The notes under the pieces: model-generated
The model's database searches: none
Told to the model about the DNA's origin: nothing
Seen by the model: only the letters and a program-made list of their open reading frames with translations
Translations under genes and position numbers: made by a program
Origin: Bog-159 sp049511415
GTDB lineage: Bacteria > Acidobacteriota > Terriglobia > Bryobacterales > Bryobacteraceae
DNA: 20,646 nucleotides
NCBI GenBank assembly: GCA_049511415.1
Contig: JBEKYC010000101.1
Coordinates: forward strand, 1 to 20,646
Direction of reading: 5' to 3'
Shown here: one piece after another, positions 6,191-13,932 of the stretch
How positions within the stretch are numbered: position 1 is the stretch's first letter
How the letters are laid out: each line of letters begins with the position of its first letter

Positions 6191-9100
6191 TCAGTTTACG
6201 ATTTCGGTAAGCGACCCGGAACTACCGGACAGATTGGCATTGCCGGCATACGTGGCGGTCACCACGTCAGAGCCGTTAGGCAGGGAGGTGACCGATAGCT
6301 TTGCCGAACCAGCCGAAATGCTGGCCGTTCCCAGGACCGTGGAGCCGACGGAGAATGTCACCGTGCCGGTAGGATCCGCCGTGGCGCACCGAACCAGAGC
6401 CGTGAATGTGACGGAAGACCCCGCCGCCACCGGATTGACGGAAGCAATGAGCTGCGTCGTCGTGGCTGCCGCCGTCACCACCTGATTAAAGCCAGTGGAA
6501 GAACTCGGGGCCGATGCCGAATCGCCGCTGTAAGAAGCGGTGATGGAGTAACTACCCGCGCCGAGAGTAACTGTAGTGTAAGTCGTCATTCCCTGCGCGT
6601 TGAGCGAACCGGTTCCCAACGGCGTGCCGCCGTTCTTGAAAGTTACTGTACCGGTCGGCGTGGGTCCGGCCGAAGTGATCGTGGCCGTGAAGGTGATCGG
6701 CATGCCATAGCTTGCCGGATTTCCGTTGGACACAACCACCGTCGTGGTGGTATTCGTTTTCACTGTCTGGCTGAGAGTCTTCGATGTGCTCGACTCAAAG
6801 GACGAGTCTCCCGCGTACGTGGCGCTGATGGAATGCGTTCCGGAGGTCAGCGTAGAGATCCCCAGAGCGGCCGCTCCGCCCGAGGTGTTGGCGGTTCCAA
6901 TCACATTGGACGAATCGTAGAAAGTCACCAGATCGCCGTCCGGAATCGTGCCGTAGGCGGATGTGACAGTGGCCGTGAAGGTGATCTTCTGGCCTACGTT
7001 CGCGGGATTGGCGGACGAAGCCAGAGTCGTGGTAGTGACCGCATTGGTCACTACCTGACTCAGGACCGGTGAAGTGCTGGTTTGATTATTCGCGTCACCG
7101 GAGTAGACCGCCGTCAACAAATCCGTTCCGGCGGAAGCGAAGCTTGTCGCTAGCGTAGCCTTCCCTTTGGCGAGCGAACTGCTGCCCAAAGTCTTGGAGC
7201 CTTGCATGAACGATACCGTTCCAGTAAGTGTGCCCCCATATTGGGCCGTAACCGTAGCAGTCAGCGTCACGCTCTCATTCAACGACGCCGGATTCGCGCT
7301 CGATGCCAAAGCACTGGAAGTAACGGCCGGATTCACCACTTGCGTGAGCGCGGCGGAGGAACTCGCTGCGAAGTTGCCGTCACCCGAATATGACGCGACC
7401 ACGGGCACGGAACCCGCGCCAAAGGTGGAATTGCCGTAAGCCGCCACCCCGTTGACCAGCGTGACCGAGGCTAACACCGTGGAGCCATTCTTGAAATTCA
7501 CCTTGCCCGTCGGTGTCAAAGTGCCGGTGCCGGCCGTCACGGTAGCCGTGAAAGTCACGCTTTGGCCATAAGCGGACGGATTCTGGCTGGAAACCAACGC
7601 CGTGTTACTCACGTTCAGATTGACTACTTGCTTGAGTACCTTGGACGTGCTGGTTTGATAAATCGAGTCACCGGCATAAGTCGCGGTAATGCTGTGCGTG
7701 CCGACCGCCAGGGAAGAGTTTGTAATGGTGGCGGCGCCGCCCGAAGTCGGGGCCGTTCCGATGCTGACCGATCCGTCGTAGAACGTCACCGTCTCGCCGT
7801 TCGGTATCGAGCCGGATGCCGGCGTTACGGTAGCGCTAAATGTCACGGTCTGACCGATATACGATGGGCTGCCGGACGAGGTGACCACCGTGGTGGTGGA
7901 GATGTTGCCCACGGTTTGGCTGTCAGCCGCAGAAACGCTGGCGGCGTCGTTGGCGTCGCCCGAGTAAGATGCCGTCAGCGAATACGTGCCGGCGGTCGAG
8001 AACGAGGCGGCGAGCGTAGCTTTGCCTCGCGCCGGCGCACTGGATCCCAGCACGGTGGATCCTTGCAGGAAAGTGACGGTGCCGCCAACTGTCCCGTTGT
8101 ATTGGCTGGTAACGGTCGCCGTGAGTGTCACGCTCTCATTGATCGAAGACGGATTTGGCGTGGATGATAACGACGTGGTCGTGGTCGCCACGTCGATAGT
8201 CTGCGTCAGGTTCCCGGAACTGGCCCCGAAGTTGCTATCCCCGGCGTAGGATGCGCTCATGGCCAGGCTGCCGGCCGTCAGCGTCGATGTGGTCAGCGAG
8301 CCCGTGCCGTTGCTGAGAGTGACGGAGCCGATGGAATTGGCGCCATTGTAGATGGTCGCTTTGCCGGTGGGAGTTCCGGATCCGGATTGCGCTGCCACCG
8401 TCACCGTAAACGTAACTGACTGGCCATAAACGGCGGGATTCAGACTGGATGCCAGCGTGGTCGTGGACTGCTCCAGGCTGATCACCTGCGTGACAGCGTG
8501 CGAGGTGCTGGTTTCGTACGTTCCGTCTCCTGCATAAGTGGCCGTGATGGAATGCGTGCCGACCGCCAGCGTGGAAGTCGTAAACACGGCGATTCCGTTT
8601 GCCGTCGGGCCAGTGCCAATCGAGTTGCCGCCATCGTAAAACGTAACCGTCTCTCCGTTGGGAATCGCGCCGCTGACTGGAAGAACGGTAGCCGTGAATG
8701 TAACCGGCTGGTTGATCGTGGCTGGCGAGCCGGAGGTCGCCAGAGACGTCGTCGTCTTCACGTCCGGACTGCTATCGATGACTTCGTTCACTATAGGCGC
8801 CGAGCTAGTCTGATAAGCCGGACTGCCCAGATACACCGCCGTCACCGGGTAAGTATTAGCCTTGGCAAAGGCATTGGTGACACTGGCCTGGCCCGCCACC
8901 ACGGTCGCCGTGGCCCACGTGGCCGCTGGACTGCCTTGCATGAACGCCACCACGCCGCCCGGCGTGCCGCCATATTGACCGGTCACCGTTGCCGTAAAGG
9001 TAACAGGCTGATTGGCTGTGGCCGGGTTAGCGCTGGCCGTAAGCGCGACCGTGGTGGTCTGACCCACCGTCTGTGTCAGCGCGGCCGAACCGGCTGGGAA

Positions 9101-9604
9101 TTTGGAGTTGCCGCCGTAGGAAGCGGTAATGTTATGGACGCCCACCGACAGGGCCGAAGTACTAACTGACGCGCTGCCGTCTGCGAGATCGAACGTCCCC
9201 AAAGAAGTGGCGCCATCATAGAATGTGACGGAACCGGTGGGCGTCCCATGCGCCGGGGTGACGTTGGCAGTAAGGGTGATCGATTGGCCATAAGTGGATG
9301 GATTCGCTGAAGAACTCAAGGTCACCGGAGTACCCACGGTCTCGCCCAGAGCTGCCGATTCACTGGGCGCGTAGTTAGTATCGCCCGAATACACAGCCGT
9401 CAGGTCGTGGGCGCCGGTTGTCGCAAAGGTTGTGGTCAACGCAGCCTGTCCGCCCGTGACGGGCACGGTGGATAATGTAGTGCCGCCGTCATAAAAAGTC
9501 ACTGACCCGCTTGGCACGCCGGCATTGACTACGGGCGACACCACGGCGGTTAGCGTCACAGTCTGATTCAACTCGACCGGGTTGGCGGATGCGGCCAGGG
9601 AAAC
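6191..9604 (-). repeat. Twelve tandem Ig-like domain repeats with a period-three superunit
   Basis: By residue, the units begin at 446, 537, 628, 729, 825, 919, 1014, 1110, 1206, 1301, 1397 and 1492. Three subtypes alternate. Type B (units 2, 5, 8, 11) has 'NPxxYGQS' and 'TPTG'. Type C (3, 6, 9) has 'QYGGT' or 'QYNGT' and 'FMQGS' or 'FLQGS'. Type D (4, 7, 10) has 'IPNGETVTFYDG' or 'IPDGDLVTFYDS' and 'SIGT' or 'VIGT'. Units 2-4, 5-7 and 8-10 thus form three superunits of 288, 285 and 287 residues, at about 9331-8468, 8467-7613 and 7612-6752. Unit 1 looks D-like; unit 12 is divergent. Confidence 0.85.
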
Positions 9605-10939
9605 CGCGTCGGCGTACAGGAACGGCGCGGGCGAAGTGTTCAGCAGTACGCCTGTGGCGCCTCCCGTACAGGTCGCGCCGGAATTGCAGGCGTTCACCAC
9701 GGCCAGATCGGGTTGTCCGTCGCCATTGAAGTCCGCCGTTACGACGGACAAGGCATAGCTACCCCCTGATCCAAATGTTACGGCGGCCTGGAATGTGCCG
9801 TCACCGTTGCCCAGCAACAGACTCAGTACGCCGGCGCTGCTGCCGCCCGACAACTGCGCCAGATTGGACACCGCCAGATCCGGGACGCCGTCGCCGTTGA
9901 AGTCGGCCGCTGCCACTATGTTGGCTTCGTTCCCGCCCGAACTATAGGCTACCGGAGCTTGAAAAGTGCCGTCGCCGTTGCCCAGAAGCACGGCTACGGA
10001 ACCGTTGGACGAGCATTCCAGGTTCGTGTAAGTGGCGCAGCCATTGCTTACGGCCAGGTCCGGCGCGCCATCGCCATTGAAATCGGCTACTGCGGCCGAA
10101 TTCGCAAATGCGCCGCCGGATGCCACCAGCGTGGCGCTTTGAAATGTGCCGTCTCCATTCCCGAGCAGAATGCTGACCGAGTCTTGAGTGGATCCATTCA
10201 CGACCGCCAGGTCCGGCGCGCCATCGGAGTTGAAATCACCCACGGCGATGAAAACGGCGGAAGCGGCTCCGGTGGCATAGCTCACCGGCGGCTGAAAGGT
10301 GCCGTCGCCATTGCCCAGAAGAATGCTCACCGTGCTATTGGCGGCGGTCTGATTGGCGACCGCCAGGTCCGGAATGCCGTCGCCGTTGAAATCGGCAGCC
10401 GCCACGAAATAGCTGCTGCCGGCGCCGGCCGAATAGGTAATGGGAGCTTGAAAAGTGCCATCGCCATTGCCCAACAGAACGCTCACCGCGCCGGTCCCGC
10501 ACGTCAAACTGCTGGCGCATTGCGACGCGACCACCAGGTCGGGCACGCCGTCCCCATTGAAATCAGCCACCGCCAGGGACATGGCCTCGAATGTGCCCGT
10601 GGCATAGATGACCGGCGCCTGTAAGGTTCCATCGCCGTTGCCCAACAGCACCGCCACCGACGTGTAACCGGAACCGCAGTTGGAATCCGTGCAGGGGTTG
10701 ACGACAGCCAGGTCCGCGGCGCCATCGCCGTTGAAATCCGCCACTACGGCTAGCGAAGCATCTCCAAAACCTGCGGGATAGCTTACTGGCGCCGCAAAAG
10801 TCGAAGCGGCGTTACCGCTGTGCTTGGCATGCTCGTGCTGCCGCGCGGGTTGTTTGACTTGAGCCGGGGAGGCCGGGCAGAGCACGCCACAGGCCAGCAC
10901 AATAAGAAGAAAGTAGGGAATGGTTGGGTGGCTCTTCAT
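6191..10939 (-). CDS. Giant exported FG-GAP beta-propeller / Ig-like repeat protein
   Basis: The protein has 1582 residues from ATG 10939, with AGAAGG (10946-10951) 6 nt upstream. Residues 1-27 are an export signal; signal peptidase I cleavage near PASPAQ is likely, but VLAC (Cys17) could also be a lipobox. A short His/Lys-rich linker follows. Residues about 49-445 hold seven FG-GAP/VCBS units with calcium-loop motifs (DFNGDGxPDLAV) and six LLGNGDGTFQ strands, enough for a complete seven-bladed propeller. Residues 446-1582 are twelve Ig-like domains of 91-101 residues (Ig_3/Big_3 type, pattern 'SxNPxxxxQxVTFTATV...GTVTFxxGS...AxYSGDxNxxxS'). The protein stops right after the twelfth repeat, with no LPXTG, PEP-CTERM, T9SS or transmembrane anchor seen. 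Adhesion or matrix binding is an inference from the domain types; no enzymatic domain is visible. It is divergent from the gene at 11102, and its stop is 7 bp from glpK. Confidence 0.93.
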   Translation of the reverse strand: MKSHPTIPYFLLIVLACGVLCPASPAQVKQPARQHEHAKHSGNAASTFAAPVSYPAGFGDASLAVVADFNGDGAADLAVVNPCTDSNCGSGYTSVAVLLGNGDGTLQAPVIYATGTFEAMSLAVADFNGDGVPDLVVASQCASSLTCGTGAVSVLLGNGDGTFQAPITYSAGAGSSYFVAAADFNGDGIPDLAVANQTAANSTVSILLGNGDGTFQPPVSYATGAASAVFIAVGDFNSDGAPDLAVVNGSTQDSVSILLGNGDGTFQSATLVASGGAFANSAAVADFNGDGAPDLAVSNGCATYTNLECSSNGSVAVLLGNGDGTFQAPVAYSSGGNEANIVAAADFNGDGVPDLAVSNLAQLSGGSSAGVLSLLLGNGDGTFQAAVTFGSGGSYALSVVTADFNGDGQPDLAVVNACNSGATCTGGATGVLLNTSPAPFLYADAVSLAASANPVELNQTVTLTAVVSPVVNAGVPSGSVTFYDGGTTLSTVPVTGGQAALTTTFATTGAHDLTAVYSGDTNYAPSESAALGETVGTPVTLSSSANPSTYGQSITLTANVTPAHGTPTGSVTFYDGATSLGTFDLADGSASVSTSALSVGVHNITASYGGNSKFPAGSAALTQTVGQTTTVALTASANPATANQPVTFTATVTGQYGGTPGGVVAFMQGSPAATWATATVVAGQASVTNAFAKANTYPVTAVYLGSPAYQTSSAPIVNEVIDSSPDVKTTTSLATSGSPATINQPVTFTATVLPVSGAIPNGETVTFYDGGNSIGTGPTANGIAVFTTSTLAVGTHSITATYAGDGTYETSTSHAVTQVISLEQSTTTLASSLNPAVYGQSVTFTVTVAAQSGSGTPTGKATIYNGANSIGSVTLSNGTGSLTTSTLTAGSLAMSASYAGDSNFGASSGNLTQTIDVATTTTSLSSTPNPSSINESVTLTATVTSQYNGTVGGTVTFLQGSTVLGSSAPARGKATLAASFSTAGTYSLTASYSGDANDAASVSAADSQTVGNISTTTVVTSSGSPSYIGQTVTFSATVTPASGSIPNGETVTFYDGSVSIGTAPTSGGAATITNSSLAVGTHSITATYAGDSIYQTSTSKVLKQVVNLNVSNTALVSSQNPSAYGQSVTFTATVTAGTGTLTPTGKVNFKNGSTVLASVTLVNGVAAYGNSTFGAGSVPVVASYSGDGNFAASSSAALTQVVNPAVTSSALASSANPASLNESVTLTATVTAQYGGTLTGTVSFMQGSKTLGSSSLAKGKATLATSFASAGTDLLTAVYSGDANNQTSTSPVLSQVVTNAVTTTTLASSANPANVGQKITFTATVTSAYGTIPDGDLVTFYDSSNVIGTANTSGGAAALGISTLTSGTHSISATYAGDSSFESSTSKTLSQTVKTNTTTTVVVSNGNPASYGMPITFTATITSAGPTPTGTVTFKNGGTPLGTGSLNAQGMTTYTTVTLGAGSYSITASYSGDSASAPSSSTGFNQVVTAAATTTQLIASVNPVAAGSSVTFTALVRCATADPTGTVTFSVGSTVLGTASISAGSAKLSVTSLPNGSDVVTATYAGNANLSGSSGSLTEIVN
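9605..10795 (-). repeat. Seven FG-GAP (integrin-alpha-like) propeller repeats
   Basis: Seven DFN(G/S)DG calcium-loop motifs are spaced about 50-65 residues apart (near residues 68, 126, 183, 235, 287, 347 and 403), alternating with six LLGNGDGT motifs. The last blade ends in GVLLNTSPAPF and leads into the Ig array. Cys pairs occur in blades 1, 2, 5 and 7 in loops (for example PCTDSNC and CASSLTC), possible disulphides in an exported protein. Confidence 0.85.
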
Positions 10940-11089
10940 ATGTTGCCTTCTGTCTGATTGTGGGGGTTAACCGCAGTCTAATATCAATCTCACTTCAGTT
11001 AGTACCGCTATCCAGGCAATCATCTCTGTTGTCTGTGGAAATCAGTTGACAAATCCAGGCCGCCGCGCGTCACTGGCCCGGCATGCGCC

Positions 11090-11095
11090 TATAAT
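11090..11095 (+). promoter_or_regulatory. Consensus -10 element TATAAT, 6 nt before the LMF-family start
   Basis: A perfect TATAAT is followed by CGAGCG and then ATG 11102, which would put the transcription start at the A of the start codon. No Shine-Dalgarno is present. The 162-bp gap it lies in is shared with the divergent giant gene, for which only weak promoter-like sequences are visible. Confidence 0.5.
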
Positions 11096-11101
11096 CGAGC
11101 G

Positions 11102-12454
11102 ATGCCCACCAAGCTCTTCCTGAAGGCATTGGCGGTGATCTACGGGATCGCCTTCGTGTCCTTTGGAATGCAGGCGGATGGCTTGATCGGCGCGCAGGGT
11201 ATTCTGCCCGTGGGCGATTATCTGCATGCGGTGCATGCCGCGCTCGGCGCACGCGCCTACTGGGCCGTGCCCACCGTATTCTGGATCGATGCCAGTGACC
11301 TGGCCCTGCGCGCCGCCTGGATCCTGGGAGCTTTGCTGGCGGTGTTGCTGCTGCTCGGATTCTGCCGCCGCTTCTGCCTCATCGGCATGCTGGTCTTGTA
11401 CCTCTCCATCTCCTCGGCAGGCCAGGACTTCTGGTCCTTTCAGTGGGACATTCTGCTGACGGAGGCCGGCTTTTTGGCCATCTTTTTGGATTCCACGCCC
11501 ACGCGCGTGTGGTTGTTCCGCTGGCTGTTGTTCCGGCTGATGTTCATGTCGGGCACGGTGAAACTGGCCAGCGGCGACCCCACCTGGCGGGATTTGACCG
11601 CCCTCGGTTATCACTATTGGACGCAGCCTCTCCCCACGCCGATTGCCTGGTACATGTGCCAGCTTCCCGAATGGTTCCAAAGGGTCTCCACGGGGCTCGT
11701 GCTCCTGGTCGAACTGGCTGTGCCGTTTTTGATTTTCGCGGGCCGGAAATGGCGGCGCATTGCGGCCGGTCTCTTCATCGGTCTGCAGGTTCTGATCCTG
11801 CTGACGGGCAATTATACGTTCTTCAACTGGCTGGCGATCGCGTTGTGCATCCTGCTATTCGCCGAACGGCCGGCGCCCGGTGGGCCCGCGCCTGCCCGCG
11901 CGCATCGCCTGGTTACGGCCGGCCTTATGGCCTTTGTCTTGACCACCAGCGGCTTGCAATTTATCGAAATGCTTTCCCTTCCGGTGACCGGCCTGGCGCA
12001 CAGCTATCTGGCGGCGGTCGCACCGCTGCGTCTCGTGAATACCTACGGGCTATTCGCCGTGATGACCACCACGCGGCCGGAGATCGTGGTCCAGGGATCC
12101 AACGATGGGCAGGACTGGCGTACGTACGAATTTCGCTACCAGCCCGGCGATGTGAAGCGCGCGCCGCCATGGGTGGCGCCCTATCAGCCGCGGCTGGATT
12201 GGCAGATGTGGTTCGCCGCTTTGGGCCCTGTTCGCGATAGCCCGTGGTTCTACAATTTTGCGGGCCGCCTGATCGAGGGATCCGCCGCCGTGCGCGGGTT
12301 GCTCGCGTACGATCCGTTTCCAGGCGGGGCTCCGCGCTATCTGCGCGCGGTCGAGTACGATTATCAATTCACGGATTTTGCGGAGCGGCGTAAAACCGGC
12401 GCGTGGTGGCGGCGCCAGGAAAAGGGCGTTTGGGCCGCCTTTTCCAGGCGCTGA
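11102..12454 (+). CDS. Lipase maturation factor (LMF1) family integral membrane protein
   Basis: The protein has 450 residues. The first 290 are hydrophobic, with about seven likely membrane segments (near 7-22, 71-89, 92-105, 117-129, 195-213, 220-254 and 270-286). The rest is a soluble domain. Recognisable family segments are FWSFQWDILLTEAGFLAIFL, FRLMFMSGTVKLASGDPTW, LTALGYHYWTQPLPTP, LTGNYTFFNWL, NTYGLFAVMTTTRPEIV and a C-terminal PRYLRAVEYDYQFTD. The animal family member acts in the ER on folding of lipoprotein lipase; bacterial members are mostly uncharacterised, so help in maturing an exported enzyme is only an analogy. ATG 11102 has no Shine-Dalgarno but has TATAAT immediately upstream. 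The gene is convergent with the exported operon at 12459, with a 4-bp gap. Confidence 0.9.
   Translation: MPTKLFLKALAVIYGIAFVSFGMQADGLIGAQGILPVGDYLHAVHAALGARAYWAVPTVFWIDASDLALRAAWILGALLAVLLLLGFCRRFCLIGMLVLYLSISSAGQDFWSFQWDILLTEAGFLAIFLDSTPTRVWLFRWLLFRLMFMSGTVKLASGDPTWRDLTALGYHYWTQPLPTPIAWYMCQLPEWFQRVSTGLVLLVELAVPFLIFAGRKWRRIAAGLFIGLQVLILLTGNYTFFNWLAIALCILLFAERPAPGGPAPARAHRLVTAGLMAFVLTTSGLQFIEMLSLPVTGLAHSYLAAVAPLRLVNTYGLFAVMTTTRPEIVVQGSNDGQDWRTYEFRYQPGDVKRAPPWVAPYQPRLDWQMWFAALGPVRDSPWFYNFAGRLIEGSAAVRGLLAYDPFPGGAPRYLRAVEYDYQFTDFAERRKTGAWWRRQEKGVWAAFSRR
12418..12445. terminator. Hairpin at the junction of two convergent genes
   Basis: GGAAAAGG (12418-12425) and CCTTTTCC (12438-12445) form a perfect 8-bp stem. 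It lies inside the last codons of the LMF-family gene, 13 bp before the stop of the gene arriving from the other side. It is symmetric, so it could act on both transcripts, but neither side has a T-run and it may simply be coding sequence. Confidence 0.25.
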
Positions 12455-12458
12455 CCAA

Positions 12459-13652
12459 TCATGGCGCGCAGCGCTTGGCTGAGAGCAGCTCTTTATCTTC
12501 ATTCAGCAGCCAACAACCGGCCGCGGCCGCCTCGGTCACTTCGGTTCCGTTCCAGGAGATCTTCACCGGCAGCCAGCCGGCCGGCAGAGTAACCTTCATC
12601 TGCACAACCGCCCGGCTTACCACTTCCACTTCGCGCATTTCGGGCAAAAATTGCGCCCGCACGCGGGCCGTCAACACCTCCATGCGTCCCGCCATCACGA
12701 TCTTTGTCTCCATGCGCAAGTGCTCCTTGCCGCGTTGCACCATCACCACCACGGGCTTTTCCTCAAACGTCCGGTAGAGGATCTGCGTGTAATCGGCGCC
12801 GTCTTTGATTTGCTTGCCCCCCATCTCCAGGATCCGGTCATCCACCTTCAGCGGTCCCCCGTACTTGTCCGGCAAAGACGTCACCAGCACTCCCGGTCCG
12901 GCCTCCCCCGGATTGTATCCGAAGGGTCCGATAGCCAGTATGGCGTTCGATCCTATCGGCTCCACGCGCGTGGAATCCAGAACATCGTTGCGCTCCGCCG
13001 GATCGAACTTGGTCACTTCCAGCCAGTAACAGTGCGTGAACAGCGGGCTGCCGGTTTCGCAGTCGGCGGTGGTGGGGAAGGCGTCGCGCGTATGCCCCGC
13101 CAGCCAATCGAATATCTCCGGCGGCTTGGCGGCGGATGCCTCGCTCCATTCCAGATTGAAACCGGCCGATTGCAGCCTCTTGCCGAGAGGCTCTTCTTCC
13201 TTGTTCGCGAACAGCCACAGGACCGGCAGATTCGTGGTATTGCCGGCGAACAGCCGATTGCTGTCGATGGCGGAGCGCGGGCTGCCGCCCACCGCGGCGG
13301 CTGCCGCCCACAAGTCCGGCAGGCGCGCGGCGATGAAGAACAGCGTGGGCACGAAAGTGCCTTGCGCGGCCAGATACACCCGGTCCGGGTCGACGCCGGG
13401 TTGCTTTCCGGCTTCGGCGACCTTGGCCGCCAGGGCCAGCAGGCGCTCGTCCGTGGTCTTGCCGGGTAACCCGTTCCAGGGATCCAGGAATTGCCAGCCG
13501 CGCTCCGTGCAGGAAGCCTGCCAGACCTTGGCGTCGCCGCCGATGAGCACCAGCAGGGGCGATTTCGCGGACTCCGCCGCCACGGGCAATGCGCAGAGCA
13601 GCAGCCCGCTAGCGCACGATGCGGCTGCGAATATGTTTGGCCAGTTTCTCAA
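12459..13652 (-). CDS. Exported hydrolase-like protein fused to a PDZ-like domain; no recognisable nucleophile
   Basis: I use TTG 13652 (397 residues), preceded by GGAAG; ATG 13691 would add 13 residues and overlap the upstream gene by 83 bp instead of 44. Residues about 8-26 are a signal peptide (to PVAAES). Residues about 32-187 follow an alpha/beta-hydrolase (esterase-like) layout: PLLVLIGG, then VYLAAQGTFVPTLFFIAARLPDLWAAAAAVGG, then LPVLWLFANKEE. In this layout the elbow is normally GxSxG; here it reads AAQGTF, with no serine, so activity of the usual type is unlikely. Residues about 237-320 resemble a PDZ domain (PGVLVTSLPDKYGGPLKVDDRILEMGGKQIKDG). The last 75 residues are beta-rich and unassigned. 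It is the third gene of an operon of exported proteins. Confidence 0.75.
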   Translation of the reverse strand: MRNWPNIFAAASCASGLLLCALPVAAESAKSPLLVLIGGDAKVWQASCTERGWQFLDPWNGLPGKTTDERLLALAAKVAEAGKQPGVDPDRVYLAAQGTFVPTLFFIAARLPDLWAAAAAVGGSPRSAIDSNRLFAGNTTNLPVLWLFANKEEEPLGKRLQSAGFNLEWSEASAAKPPEIFDWLAGHTRDAFPTTADCETGSPLFTHCYWLEVTKFDPAERNDVLDSTRVEPIGSNAILAIGPFGYNPGEAGPGVLVTSLPDKYGGPLKVDDRILEMGGKQIKDGADYTQILYRTFEEKPVVVMVQRGKEHLRMETKIVMAGRMEVLTARVRAQFLPEMREVEVVSRAVVQMKVTLPAGWLPVKISWNGTEVTEAAAAGCWLLNEDKELLSAKRCAP

Positions 13653-13932
13653 TTTCTTCCGTCTTCTTGACGCTGGAGATGGATAGCACATGCCGGTCGT
13701 TCTTCTCCAGTTCCTTTTTCAAATCTTCGGCGAGTTCGATGAGTTGCGCCGCGTCCTTGAGGTCCCGCTCATGGTCCTCTTTCAGGATTTCGTCCTGCTG
13801 GGCCTTGTTGGGCCGCGTGGTGTCGTCCGCCGGTGGAGACAATTGATGCGGCGGGTGGGGCTGCTGCGCTACCAGCGAAGTGAGCGCCATTGCCAGAATC
13901 GCGATGCCCGCGTAATACCACGGATGTTTCAT
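13609..13932 (-). CDS. Small exported charged helical protein
   Basis: The protein has 107 residues. Residues 1-22 are a signal peptide ending LTSLVAQQ. A Pro/His-rich linker (PHPPHQLSPP) follows, then from about residue 40 to the end a highly charged, Leu-spaced helical region (AQLIELAEDLKKELEKNDR, later KTEEIEKLAKHIRSR), probably coiled coil. No enzyme motif is visible and I do not recognise a named family. ATG 13932 overlaps the stop of the transglutaminase gene as ATGA, a classic translational-coupling junction; its own Shine-Dalgarno is weak. Its 3' end overlaps the next gene by 44 bp. Retention between two other exported proteins suggests it is a small partner, scaffold or inhibitor for one of them (inference). 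Confidence 0.78.
   Translation of the reverse strand: MKHPWYYAGIAILAMALTSLVAQQPHPPHQLSPPADDTTRPNKAQQDEILKEDHERDLKDAAQLIELAEDLKKELEKNDRHVLSISSVKKTEEIEKLAKHIRSRIVR

Noticed and set aside
4489..6210. Long plus-strand open frame (573 codons) over panC and glpK
   Set aside because: It is antisense to glpK, which has all its family motifs; the antisense product is low-complexity (Arg, Gly and Ala-rich) and matches nothing.
6191..9604. CRISPR-like or satellite DNA in the long repeat region
   Set aside because: Repeats are about 285 bp, divergent, in frame and protein-coding; there are no short identical repeats with unique spacers and no cas genes.
11046..11051. Perfect -35 hexamer TTGACA upstream of the LMF-family gene
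   Set aside because: It lies 38 bp from the TATAAT at 11090, far beyond the 16-18 bp spacing of a sigma-70 promoter, and nothing like a -10 sits at the right distance.
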